64,000 nt of DNA, from the NCBI GenBank assembly GCA_003255065.1, contig QAOA01008487.1, positions 147,255 to 211,254 on the forward strand, in the 5' to 3' direction. The first letter of the stretch is position 1. Every line of letters starts with the position of its first letter. This DNA comes from Cercis canadensis (taxonomy: Eukaryota > Streptophyta > Magnoliopsida > Fabales > Fabaceae). The notes below the pieces were generated by a model. That model saw only the letters and a list, made by a program, of their open reading frames with translations. It made no database searches and had not been told where the DNA came from. A program made the position numbers and the translations under genes. Of the stretch, positions 33,907-46,100 are shown piece after piece.

Positions 33907-34306
33907 TGTAAGAATCAGCAGAAGGAAGAGAATGATTCTTGAACAAGTGTAGCAGAAATATCTACCTGAAGCATAAACCAGAAAACTACTAGAACAGAAG
34001 AATATGAACACTCTGGTATGAGCAAGAAGAAAGAAAGAAATATATGATGAAGTGCTCTTGATCTGAATCTAGATCAGAGACAAATGAATATTGAATTGAT
34101 TAATTAGTTTCAATTACATGGACGTATATATAAGACAAAAGACTTCCTTTAGAAGCTTTACAGACTTTTATAACTGAATCAGTTACTAACTAACTGATAC
34201 TAACTTGCCAGCTAATACTCCTAACAACTTGAACACGTCAGCATGGTGACTCAGCATGATGACCACGTGCTACCCTCCATCATCTGAGGCCTTCTTATGT
34301 TTAACA
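33907..34306 (-). repeat. 5' LTR of Copia 1 (400 bp)
   Basis: Begins TG and ends CA on the minus strand (plus: tgtaagaatc to gtttaaca). It is 14 bp longer than the LTRs of the complete element because a short phrase around tggtgactcagcatgatgac is duplicated. The element promoter is expected here; TATATATAA lies near 34127. Confidence 0.92.
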
Positions 34307-34308
34307 AA

Positions 34309-34945
34309 TTCTACAAAAGGAAACTCAGGTCACTCTAAACAAGTTATAGAGTTGGGATCTTCCAATAACACCTTCCTAACAATCGGGAAGGGTATTACAC
34401 TAGAACATATGACATTTTAAAAAGACATCAAATGGCATTCATAAACTTTTGAAAATCATCTTCAGCTATAAGTTACTATGGAAAGAACTAAATTTATGTA
34501 TATAATATGGCTAATTAGAAATTAAATTTTTTTCCAAAATATAATTTCCCACGTCATAAAATAAATGTCAATAAAATGTGTAATTTCTCTAGTATGAATC
34601 CAACATCAAAATTCTTAGGAAATTTAAATTTCTCAAGTGGATTTTTAAGGTTATACTTGATAGCCCATCAAATCATTCTACGTATATATAGTGACAAATT
34701 ATGATGTTACCTGGCCAATATAAACCACATAATATAAAAAGGGTGCATTATAGCTTGTCAATCTTCCCTTGTTGGTAAGCTTACCAAGCTGATGTGGCGT
34801 CTCTCTTTTCAACCTGCAACTGGTTAAGGTAGTAACACACTGCAACTTTTGTTTGTAGCCACAATATTTTCTTTAATTGCACCATCACGCCACATGACAC
34901 ATCAGACAAAACCTTGTTATTAATTTAACTTATATTTTATCATAT
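34309..34945. repeat. Direct repeat, copy 1 (two blocks)
   Basis: 34309-34432 matches 38682-38800 and 34649-34945 matches 38932-39232, same orientation, mostly over 95% by eye. The 216 bp between the blocks differ from the 131 bp between them in copy 2. No ORF. It begins 2-3 bp after the Copia 1 LTR. Confidence 0.85.
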
Positions 34946-36374
34946 TGAATAATTTATATTATACTCATACAAATATTTTAACATTTAATTCTCGTCCCAT
35001 ATAGTATTAACTATCGTTAAGAGAAAATGGGAGAGATAAAAAAAAGTGAGTAGAAAAACAAAAAAGCGAGGGTCCCACCTAGAAACAATCTCTCCAAATA
35101 TGCGGAGAAAATAAAAAGAGGCCTTAGATCTCATTTTATTGAATAATGACAAGTTAAGTCATTAATGAAAAGTTATCAACACCTATTTGTTAAGGATATT
35201 TTTCTCATTATAGAACCAAACAAGAGAAAATAATATTTATTTTCATATTTTCTTTTTATTTTTTATTTTCTGTTTATCATCATATTGTTTCTATACTTTT
35301 TTCTTCTCCTATTTTTTTTCCTCTATTTTCTTTCCTCTTATTTTCTCTCCCCAAACAAACAATTCATAAAAGAAAAACTGTTAGAAATTCGCTAGACTAA
35401 ACTTAATTACACAATATAAAAAAAAAAAAAAAGTAAACTAACGACTATGCATATAACTTTTTTGATTATTTTTTATATCAAATTTAATATAAGAAAATGA
35501 TTAAGATTTAATCAAATACATACGGTAGCAAGCCATATAAATTTTATATCAAATTGAAACTTCTTCCTTTGAAATTTCTTAGATTGATATGCCAACTTAA
35601 TAAAACTCAACCACACATTTAAATGTTTTTGGCACCCTTAATTTTGGAAGAGTGCAGACATGGGAGAGAGACTTGACTAGTTGACCGGGTACAAAGTCTT
35701 GTTTGATACGCACAATGAAAATCACAAAATGGGAATGGGAATAGGAGTGATCATTCTCATTTCTTAATTTCACAATTTTATAAAATTAATGTGAAATATA
35801 ATTAAAATCAATCTTAAAATAAAAAATTATTTTTATTAGTAATAGATTTTGAGTATTAGATAAATTATATTTAATTAGAATAATTTGGGTCATTTTATAA
35901 AATTGATAAGGATATGTTGAAAATAAATTAATTAATTACATTGAACATGGAGTTCAATCATCATTCTCACACTTCAAGATGAGAATATAAAATGGAATCA
36001 TTTTACTAGAAAACATAGAAATATTCACTTCATTAAAAAAGAAAAAAAAAAGCCTGTAATATAATCAAATTTTTTTTTTTTACTCCAAAGAAAGATAATT
36101 ATCATTAAAGGTAATTGCGCTGTTAACAATTAAATGCAATTAATAAAAAGACTCCAATTCATACTAATTTTTATCTTAATTTTAAAAAATATAAATAATC
36201 AAAAAATTGAAGAAGAAAAAAAGATTGGGCTTGCTAGCCCATTTAAAATTCGGCACATAAGCAAAATAGAAGCCTTTAGGGTTCAGGCCATTCATTCGTC
36301 TTATTTATAGGGCCATTGATGAGTGTAACTAAGAAACACAGATAACGGCATTAACAAAGACGAGCTTCTTGATA
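34946..36374. other. AT-rich spacer with a MITE-like repeat
   Basis: No gene seen. 35690-36020 is related, in opposite orientation, to 47985-48270 (shared core around gggtcattttataaaattga), suggesting a dispersed AT-rich MITE family. Poly-purine/poly-pyrimidine runs occur at 35020-35370. Confidence 0.55.
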
Positions 36375-37507
36375 GTGCAGGATATATTCCTAGAGGGGGT
36401 GAATAGAAATTAATTAAAAAGTTACTTCTTTAAAGATGATTCAAATAGCAGATTTGTTTAAGAACTACTTGACGAAAAAAATAGTTTTTACAAACTAGTT
36501 CTTCTACAAATCCCAGACTTAAATATTCAAACAAAATCTTTACGAACCACACAATAGCAGAAACAGAGGATTAACCAGAGAAGCAGAGATACAAAGAGAA
36601 ATAGTTAGACAGAGATTTTATAGTGGTTCGGCCTAACATGCCTACATCCACTTCTCCCATGTTAATGGGGTTCCACTATACTTTAAGGTTATTTCTCAAG
36701 CTTCTTCAAGCTTTACACCAAGTTTATTTTACAAGCTTCTCCAAGCTTAGCTCCCATGGTTTTTGTTTTCCAAGTTCACCATGAATTCTCTATCTCTCTA
36801 ACTCTAGAGATCACACCCATAGATTTCTCCCATAGAAATCCAAGATCTTGATGGTTCAGCCCCAATAGAAACTCTCTCAAAGAGTAGATGTTCTACAATG
36901 AATATCTTGATACATGAAGGTATCCGAGAGTAGGAAGAAGAAGATATAGAACTTAGTTTTTCAACAATGGCTTCCTTCTCTATTTTTTCGGTGTATTACT
37001 TCTCTTCTATCCTTCATGAATAATATGAATGCTTGAAGTCTTCTTGCTTTATTGGCTTCCCTTGCACGTGAAAGGCCAAATGGTGAGGGAAAAGAAGAGC
37101 CACCAACTGGCTGACTCCTTGTCCATCAGTCACAATGCTTTTGTCCTTTTGTCCAAAAAAGTTTCTCTTTGTGTAAGAGAGTAGAAACCACTTTCTTAGA
37201 ACTTGAGCTTTTCCAAAGGCACTTAGAAAGAAACTTTCTATTCTCTAAGAGTATAACTCTTAGAAAAAGGAAAACTTTGGCCTGGAGCCCGCGAGCGACC
37301 TTGTCCACATCAGCAATCTCATAGACCTATCACATGATCCAAAACTGGTTCTGAAGAACAAGTTCTTCAAGACTTATTTGAAGATTGAGCCGGATACAAC
37401 TTAGAAAACATAGCAAAGATTAATAGCAACAAGACAAACAACACATATAAGAAATTAAAACATTATTGTTATCATCAAAACAGGTTTAGAAACTTGTGGG
37501 ACTAACA
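36375..37507 (-). repeat. Candidate LTR of another retroelement
   Basis: The segment starts tgcaggatatattcctagag and ends actaaca (TG...CA on either strand), and is followed at once by atctcccccttttttat, which on the minus strand is a polypurine tract. That places it as a 3' LTR of a minus-strand element of about 1.1 kb LTR length. No second copy is in the window, so limits are provisional. It contains no ORF longer than 60 codons. Confidence 0.5.
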
Positions 37508-37994
37508 ATCTCCCCCTTTTTTATGATGACAATAATGTGATTTGAGAAAAGCTCCCCCTTAGTTTATGTCTAGCAAGAACTGAAAAATTAGAACTTCTAG
37601 CATCCGAATCATATCAGAGTCAGAAGGGAGTTTTCTCAGATAACCTGTCCAATATCAAACGGATAACAGATATGGCAGTTCAAAAGACTATCCCACATAA
37701 TCTCATAAGATATGGTAGTTCAAACAGACTATCCCACATAATCACATAATTTCTCCCCCTTTGGCATTATCAAAAAAAGGGGAATTAACATTATCAACCA
37801 GACTAGAGCAAATTAGTTCACATGATCATAAGAATCAGAGCAGAGCAGTAAGGGGATAGAGCATTATAATAACCAGAATGGAACTTATCATATCAAGATA
37901 ATTCACAATCAGTCAAGCATAGGCAGAATGAGTATGGATGATGCATGTGCAATGTTAAAAGCAATAGGTTATAGAATGTCCACCTATGCTACAT
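37508..37994. other. Internal region next to candidate LTR
   Basis: No ORF. Contains pyrimidine-rich tracts (37508-37525, 37545-37560, 37750-37765) that read as polypurine on the minus strand, consistent with retroelement internal non-coding DNA. Confidence 0.45.
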
Positions 37995-38694
37995 TTACAA
38001 TCGAAGTTGTTTACCTTTCCCAGTTGAAGAATGCACAAATGGTTCTGAGAAGGGATTAGTGGAAGGAAGGGGTTTCTTGAGGATAAGCTTATCCAGAAAT
38101 GGTTCAGAGTCAAACTTGGAAAGATCAATCTTAAAGTATTTGCAAAGTTTGACAATGATCATTCCATAAGGTAAGCTGGTTTTGGTTCTTGATCCTTTAA
38201 TAGTAGCAGCCATTGTGCTTAGGATCAGTCTATGTAAGTTTAAAGGTAACTGGTTTTTCAAATGATAGAACAGGAAAAGGTTAGGAGTTGACAACTCAAT
38301 GTGACCTCCAATGCGAGGTAAGAGTTGAGTGGTTATTATCTTGGCCAAGGTTCTGGTGAAAGAATTGAAGCAATGAATTGAGGGAGGTCTGCCTTGCCCT
38401 CTTTGGTCAAGAAAGTCACATATGGATTCCATGGCATCATCAAAAGAAACCAAATCAGATGGCCAAACTTTTTGCACTACCCTACATTCCCCTTTAACAG
38501 GTAGCCTTATAATGCTTGCTAATAATCTCTCAGAGATTACCATTTCAGTTCCAGCAATAAAGGATTTTAAATAAATAATTCCACAGTCTGAGCCTTTCAG
38601 TGGCTGCAGATGGGCATAGAACAAGCAAATTACCTTGGGAATTAAGGGTTCATTGATCTTGAGAATGCTTGGGAAGGGAAATCTACAAAAGGAA
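37995..38694 (-). CDS. Retroelement-associated ORF, 5'-truncated
   Basis: Open for about 230 codons with no clear ATG; the frame extends past a TTG at 38624 up to about 38694 (text FPFPSILKINEPLIPKV, then CLFYAHL). Wording such as NEPLIPKVICLFYAHL and ISERLLASIIRLP resembles plant transposon-encoded proteins of unknown function found beside LTR elements. The C-terminus is Ser/Lys-rich (STGKGKQLRL). It sits between the candidate LTR and the direct repeat, and its 5' end coincides with the start of repeat copy 2. A homology search would be needed to name it. Confidence 0.45.
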
Positions 38695-39232
38695 ACTCAG
38701 GTCACTCTAAACAAGTTATAGAGTTGGGATCTTCCAATAACACCTTCCTAACAATTGGGAAGGGTATTACTGTAGAACATATGACATTCTAAATGTTAGA
38801 ATTGCAGATTCCTTGAAGAAGTAGGTAGATCATGACACCTCAGTGATGAATACAGCAAGGCAAGATGATCACGAGCAAAGCATAGCAGAATTCATAATGA
38901 AGAATCAGAAGAACAATGAATACCAGAAATTATACTTGATAGCCCATCAAATCATTCTACGTATATATAGTGACAAATTATGATGTTACCTGGCCAATAT
39001 AAAACACATAATATAAAAAGGGTGCATTATAGCTTGTCAATCTTCCCTTGTTGGTAAGCTTACCAAGCTGATGTGGCGTCTCTCTTTTCAACCTGCAACT
39101 GGTTAAGGTAGTAACACATTGCAACTTTTGTTTGAAGCCACAATATTTTCTTTAATTGCACCATCACGCCACATGACACATCAGACAAAACCTTGTTATT
39201 AATTTAACTTATACTTTATCATATAATCCACT
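38682..39232. repeat. Direct repeat, copy 2 (two blocks)
   Basis: Matches 34309-34432 and 34649-34945 with a different 131-bp stretch between the blocks. Offsets of 4373 and 4283 bp between copies show that the intervening segments differ in length. Could be remnants of long terminal repeats, a segmental duplication, or a host sequence duplicated before element insertions. Confidence 0.85.
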
Positions 39233-39309
39233 AATTAACAAACTTGTAAATATTTTAATTTTATATTTAGGGTTTATTATCTATAGCATAAGTAAGGGAT
39301 CCTAAAAAA

Positions 39310-39538
39310 ATGAATTGAATAATCCATCAGAATTGTACTACACCAAAATATATATAAGTGCACGTTCAGTCTTCTTGTAGAAGCTTGTACACAATACAAC
39401 TGTTGCTTAACTAATCTGAAAACTGAACAGTAACTAACTTAGCATGACACGGCACTAACTGACTTTGACTCTGATAAACGCTGACGTGGCAGTGATCATC
39501 CTCCTCCATCATAATCTATTTGTAACTTCTGTTTAACA
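39310..39538 (-). repeat. Diverged solo LTR fragment of the Copia 1/2 family
   Basis: Weaker copy of the end of the 386-bp LTR: tatatataag, then the run of aactgaa/aactaac phrases, gacgtggc, a cctcc segment and terminal tgtttaaca, in the same order and orientation as in 42900-43120. The outer TG end is missing. Confidence 0.5.
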
Positions 39539-39545
39539 CAGAATT

Positions 39546-39863
39546 GTCTATTACTAGATTAGTTAATCAGTCATATACAGATTTATTTATGTGTACAGTT
39601 TTATCTATAACCAGTGTAACTAGATTAGCTTAGTTAGTTAGCTATCATAGTTATTCTGTTAACTACAGTTAATTAGCCGTTACTGGTTAGTTAGTTTACT
39701 GCCATACGTGGCATTTCTTTTCTCTGATATAAAGCACAGCTGGTGCATTGTACTCTTTAGATTATTGAATATACAGAAAAGCTTCCACACTCTCTCTGTC
39801 TCGTTTTCTCTACCTTGATTTCTCTGCTTGTTTACTGTTCATCCTTTTTGAAGGATTCTTACA
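39546..39863 (+). repeat. 5' LTR of plus-strand Copia 3
   Basis: The 3' border is fixed by ...ttcttaca followed directly by a tRNA-iMet primer-binding site (tggtatcagagc, 39864-39875). The 5' border is a guess at tgtctattac. A TATA-like element (gatataaagc) lies at about 39727. The matching 3' LTR is not in the window. Confidence 0.7.
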
Positions 39864-39875
39864 TGGTATCAGAGC
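39864..39875 (+). other. Primer-binding site, tRNA-iMet type
   Basis: tggtatcagagc immediately after the LTR of Copia 3. Confidence 0.92.
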
Positions 39876-39964
39876 AAATCGATCTAGATTTTCTTATATC
39901 TTGATCTTACTGATTCTTTGAAGAAGTACTGTAGACCTTACTCTGTTTCGATTCTGTTGCAAGA

Positions 39965-42203
39965 ATGGAAAGTGGAACTGCAACATCACAGAGGGAAGCA
40001 ACGAGTAACTTTAATGGAGATCCTATGGGTTTGGCAAACTCGGATCATCCAGGGATGCAACTCATGACAACTCCTTTGATAGGTAACAACTATCTATCTT
40101 GGAGTAAATCAATCAAGATAGCCCTAGGAGCAAAGGTGAAGCTTGAATTCATCAATGGAAAATGTTTAATGCCTGAAGAAGATTCTATTGACTATGATCA
40201 GTGGATTAGGGTAGATTGTATGATTAGATCATGGATTCTGAACTCTATTTCCAAGGAAATAGTAGAAGCCTTCCTCTATGCATCTACTGCTAGAAAGCTT
40301 TGGCTAGAACTGTAGGAACGTTTTGGTGAGTCAAATGGATCACAAGTTTATCAGATTCAGAGAGAAATTGGTTCTATTTCTCAAGGAAATCAAACAGTGG
40401 TGCAATATTTCACAAAGCTGAAGAAACTATGGGAGGAGATAATTTGTGTACAACCAATTCCACTTTGCACCTGCAAGAATTGTATTTGTGGTGTGACAAA
40501 GAAGGTATCTGATCTAGCTCATTCAAACAAATTGCTGCAATTCTTGATGGGCTTGAGCGATGAGTTTGATCATGTAAGGAACCAAATCTTGGTGATGGAC
40601 CCCCTGCCTTTAGTCAACAAGGCTTGCTCAATAATCTTGCATATTGAAAAGCAAAGAGAGGTTAATCATAGTCTAGTGGGGAAAGTAGAGCATTCAGCAT
40701 TGTTTGTGAAGACACCTATAGGAAGGGAGTCTGGTGGTGGAAGAGGAAACCACAAGAAACCAAATTACAATGATAGGAAGAATGAGAAGTATGAGAAATT
40801 ATCCTGTACTCACTGCAATGGGGTTGGTCACACTAAGGACACATGCTTCAAGCTGCATGGTTATCCAGACTGGTATAAGGATCTTAAGGATCAATGAAGT
40901 CAAGCTGTGGGAGGAAGATATATGGCTAATTTGGCTGATGATCCTTTGGATGTCAACATGGAGCATGCTGCTGAAAAGGAAAATGACCAGAGAGCCTCTT
41001 TGACAAAAATTATACAATAGGAGCTATCCAAATTGATGAAGGGAAAGGCTGGGTTTGAAGGGAATCATGTAAATTTCGCACATCTTGAGGACTTTGCATG
41101 TAATACTTATACTCCAGCTCTTGATTCTTCCTTACATATTGCTAATAATATAGATCTTGGTACTTGGATAGTAGTCATAGGAGCATCGAACCACATGTGC
41201 ATTAATCCCAAAATCCTTTCACACCATAAACCAGTAAAACAAGTCACACCAGTTTTCTACCTAATGGATCAATCAAATTTGTCCATTGAATAGGTGATGT
41301 GCATCTGAGCCCTACTCTAACTTTGATTGATGCACTGTACATCCCTAGCTTCAAATTCAATCTTCTGTCAATAAGAAAGCTTTCCAAAACTGCTGAAATC
41401 CAGTTTATTTTTCATCTTGATAAGTGTATTTTGCAGGACCTACAGACTGAGGTTGTTCTAGCAGTTGGTAAAGTGATAGGGAACTTGTATGTTTTAGACA
41501 AATCATCTTTTAATACTCAGTTTTCCATTCCTTGTAATAAACAACTTAACTTAGTCAAAACCACTTGTACTTCTGCTTGTAACTCAACTACCATTCCTTG
41601 TACTGCTTCTACTGATTCAAATAAAATTTTTGAATGTTTGTGGCACAACAAACTTGGTCATGCTTCTTTAAAAGCTTTACAACATATTCCTTTTCTAAAA
41701 GGTATTGATACCACATTGCTATCACCGTGTGATTTTTTTGTCACAAATCAAAATAGCATAGGTTGTCTTTTCCCCTTAGTACTACTAGATTAGAGTCTAT
41801 TTTTTATCTTTTGCATATAGAAATATGGGGACCTTATAGTAGAGTCTCTCTCACAGGAGCACATTACATGCTTACTGTGGTTGATGATTATAGCAGAGCC
41901 ACATGGGTTTTCCTACTTAGACATAAACATCAAACATTATAAACATTAAAAACTTTCTTTACAATGATACAAACTCAGTTTCAAAAACATATTAAATGCA
42001 TGAGGACATATAATGGCATTGAGTTTACTAGCAATGAGTGTCAATCTTTCTTATCTCAGTTAGGCATTCTCCATCACAAAACTTGTGTTTATACACCTCA
42101 GCAAAATGGAATTGTAGAACGAAAACATAAACACCTTTTACAAATTGCTAGAGCACTCATGTTTCAGGCACATTACATTGTATTTTGCATAAACAACTCA
42201 TGA
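39965..42203 (+). pseudogene. Copia 3 gag-pol, broken and 3'-truncated
   Basis: Gag begins MESGTATSQREATSNF and continues, with a stop at 40313, through YLSWSKSIKIALGAK, the UBN2-type region and zinc knuckle CTHCNGVGHTKDTC. The protease motif is altered (WIVVIGASNHMC instead of the usual WIVDTGASNHMC, so the catalytic Asp is lost). The pre-integrase motif LWHNKLGHASLKAL and part of the integrase (VVDDYSRATWVFLLRHKH in another frame, then YTPQQNGIVERKHKH) follow with several stops and frameshifts. Homology stops at about 42200, so RT and RNase H are missing. It is a different lineage from Copia 1 and 2 and older by its number of breaks. Confidence 0.88.
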
Positions 42204-42734
42204 AATGCTCAAATTCAAGACAATTGATGGTGTCGAATTTTGCAGCCAAAAGGTTCCTCATTCATTATCTTCTATATGCTCATGAATCAATTTGATTGGT
42301 GTCATGTGAATTAAGGTTTCAATTATTCCAATAGATTGGTTTCAAACACACAAAAGCCATTAGGAATTAAACATAGTAAAATACAAAAATAAAAAGGAGA
42401 TATACACTTTAAAATTCTTCATTCTTCTTATAGCATCAATCCAACTATAGCCAGTAAAATCAACATTTCACTGTCAAAATGTAAAAGGATACACAATTAG
42501 TGAAGGAAACTATCAAAAAAGAGAATTAGACAAATAAACAAAATTATCAATCAATCACTTTTTTTTTGGTACTTATTATCTTTGTTAATTGAGGGAATAT
42601 CAACATTTTACTGGTGCCTCATTTCTAAATTTCGTAGAGAAATTCATATGAATAAAGAAATCAAACAAATTAACATATGAAGTTTTGCAACTTTCTGAGT
42701 TGATATATATTTTTTAGTTACATGATGCCAAGAG
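42204..42734. other. Spacer between two retroelements
   Basis: AT-rich sequence with no ORF or repeat I can identify; its last five bases (aagag) are the target-site duplication of Copia 2. Confidence 0.5.
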
Positions 42735-43120
42735 TGTAAGATTCAGCAGAAGAAAGAGAATGATCCTTGAGTAAGTGTAGCAGAAGCATCTACCAGAAGC
42801 ATAAACCAGAAAACTACCAGAAACGAAGAATATGAACACTCTTGTATGAGCAAGAAAGAAGAGAGAAAATGTGATGAAGTGCTCTTGATTTAAATCTAGA
42901 TCAGAGAAAAATGAATATTGAATTAATTGATTTGTTTCAATTACATGGACGTATATATAAGACAAAAGGCTTCCTTTAGAAGCTTTACAGACTTTCATAA
43001 CTGAATCAGTTAATAACTAACTTATACTAACTTGCCAGCTAATACTCCTAACAACTTGAACACGTCAGCATGGTGACCACGTGCTACCCTCCATCATCTG
43101 AGGCCTTCTTATGTTTAACA
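42735..43120 (-). repeat. 3' LTR of Copia 2
   Basis: 386 bp; contains the pol stop codon at 43084 because the pol frame runs into the LTR. TATATATAA occurs at about 42952-42960. Confidence 0.95.
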
Positions 43121-46100
43121 TCCCCCCTCAAACTCAAGGGTCTTGGAAGAACAGTGAGTTTGCTCCTGTTAGACAAAAAAGGCTTGGTTGAGATAGGCTT
43201 AGTGAGCATGTCAGCCAATTGATCAGCAGAAGGCACATGACAGAGAGATAGTGACTTGTTAAGCAACCTTTCCCTTACAAAATGGCAATCAATCTCAATG
43301 TGTTTGGTACGAGCATGCAACACAGGATTTGCTGCAAGGAAGGTGGCACTAAGATTGTCACATAGCAGCAGAGGGACAGCAGGCAATGAGAAACAAAGCT
43401 CCTGAAGTAAAGACTGAAGCCACAATAACTCAGAGGTGGCATTGGCTAAGGCCCTGTACTTAGCCTCAGTACTAGATCGAGCCACCACTTTCTGTTTACC
43501 AGAGGACCAAGAGATGAGACTTGCTCCAAGGAAAATGGCATGGCCACTGGTGCTGCGCCTGTCATCAGGACAGCCAGCCTAGTCTGAGTCCGAATAGGCC
43601 AGGAGTGGTAAAGAAAGAGAGGGGACTATGGTAAGACCATAAGAGAGGGTGCCTTTGAGATATTTGAGTAGTCTCTTGGCAGCCTGCATATGAATAGCTG
43701 TAGGAGCACTCATGAACTGACAAAGCTTATTGACAGAAAATGCTATGTCAGGCTTAGTGATGGTGCAATATTGCAAGGCTCCTACTAGGCTTCGATACAG
43801 AAGAGGTTGAGCCAATAACTCACCATCAGTAAGGGACAGAACTTGAGAGCTCACCATGGGAGTAGCAGCAGGTTTAGAATTCTCAAGGCCAGCTCTATGC
43901 AGCAAATCTGTGATGTACTTGGCTTGGGACAGATGCAAAGACTTAGAGGTTCTAGTAACTTCAATACCCAAAAAATAATGAAGAGAGCCTAAATCCTTCA
44001 AGGCAAACTCAGAATTGAGAGAGTGAACCAGCTTCTGAAGAAACTGAAGGCTAGAACCTGTGAGAATTATGTCATCGACATACACCAGCAGGTAAACCAC
44101 CTCTGTAGATGAGTGAAAAGTAAAGAGAGAGTTGTCTGCGACAGTGCATGTGAAACCCCACTGCAAAAGAGTCAATTTTAGCTTTGTAAACCATACTCTT
44201 GGAGCTTGCTTTAAACCATACAAAGCTTTCTTCAATCTGCACACATGGTGAGGAAATCTGGAATCTTCAAAGCCTTGTGGTTGTCTCATGTAGACTTCTT
44301 CATTGAGATCACCATTTAGAAAGGCATTGTTGACATCAAGCTGTTGAATGGGCCAAACTTTGGAGAGGGCAATAGTAAGAACCACTCTAATGGTGGCTGG
44401 CTTCACCACAGGACTAAATGTCTCGAAGTAATCAATGCCATAGGTCTGAGTAAACCCCTGAGCAACTAACCTGGCTTTATACCTCTCAATAGTGCCATCA
44501 GGGTTGTGTTTAAGTTTGTAAACCCATCTGCAACCTACAATATTCTTATCAGCAGGGCAGGGAACAAGATCCCATGTGTTAGTGGCTTGCAAGGCTTGAA
44601 ATTCTCTGGTCATAGCATCAATCCAAGCAGGAAATTTGCTGGCCTGTCTATAAGTAGATGGTTCTGATTGAGACAAGGCATAAGCTGTGGTGTACACCTT
44701 TGGCTTAAAAATCTCATTCTAACTTCTGGTGACCATTCTGGAAGGGACTGAAGCTGAAGAATGACCTATAGGTGCATCTGGAGGTGCAGAGACAGTAGAT
44801 AAGGTGATGGAGTCTGGAGAACCTGAAGAAACAGGTTCATCAGGAAGAAATGAAGATTCTGCAGAGAGTTCAACAGAACCAGAAGGGAAATTATCAGAGG
44901 AGGATATGGACCTGGCAGTAGGCCTAGGTAGAGATAAGGAAACTGTAGATGGTATTATAACAGGAATACTTGAATCTAAAGAGGAAGAAGGGATGGAAGA
45001 CACTTGTGACTGAAATGGAAAAACAGATTCAGCAAACACAACATGTCTGGAGATGTAAATGCGTTTAGACTGCATATCAAGGCATAAAAATCCTTTATGC
45101 TTAGTACTGTAACCTAAGAAACAGCAAGAGGCAGATCTAGGTTCTAACTTATGAGATCGATAAGGCCTCAAATAAGGAAAACACAAAGAGCCAAAAGTTT
45201 TAACCTGTGTCAAGTCAGGCCTGTTATGATATAGTAGGTCATAGGGAGATTTATGCAATAACACAGCAGTGGGAAGCCTGTTGATGAGATATACTGCAGT
45301 TTGGAAGGCAAATGGCCAGTATTTTGTTGGAATACTAGCAGTAGTAAGCAAGGACAAACCAGTTTCAACCACATGCCTGTTTTTCCTCTCAACAATGCCA
45401 TTCTGCTAAGGTGTATATGGACAAGAGAATCAATGCTCCATACCAAGATTCTTAATCAGTTGATCAAATGCAACAAACTCACCCCCAAAGTCAGTTTGAA
45501 GTACCTTGATTTTGCAGTCAAACTGTCTCTCTACCATAGTTTGAAATCTTTGAAAAACCTCTAAGGTATCAGATTTAGATTTCAACAAATAAATCCAAGA
45601 AAACCTATTGTAATCATCAATCAATAACAAGAAATAGCAAGCCTCATTTACAACACAGCAAGATGGAGAACCCCATAAGTCAGCATGTATCAAATCAAAT
45701 GGCTTTATTGCTCTAGTTGTTGACTTTACAAAGGGTAATCGATGGCTTTTGGCCAACTGACAAGAACTGCAAACAAGTGTATTTTGGAAAGAAAAGCAAG
45801 GCAAATGACACTGAGTTCTAACCCTATTAACTACCTCAATAGCAGGGTGACCAAGTCTGTTATGCCTTCCAAATCAGAAATATTTTTATTTGGACTCAAA
45901 CTAAAAACTTGAAAAGTTGTAGCATCAACAGATTTATTTGAAGAAGTATGATCAGGTATTTGAGAAGTCAAAACTTTGTACATTCCTTGATCACTGATTC
46001 CTTGGAGCAGCACCTCGTGGGTTGTCTGATCCTTCACAAGAAAGCAATATGAATGGAACTCTATATAAGCAGCATTATCTTGACATAATTTCTGGACACT

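Larger units (their letters stand above)
29619..34306 (-). mobile_element. Ty1/Copia retrotransposon 1, 3' end in gap
   Basis: Minus-strand element closely matching the complete Copia at 42735-47750. It has a 5' LTR at 33907-34306, an iMet-type primer-binding site at 33895-33906 and gag-pol below it; the 3' LTR must be in the gap. Domain order protease-integrase-RT-RNase H defines Copia; the short LTRs and zinc knuckle suggest the Ale-type lineage (inference). Confidence 0.92.
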
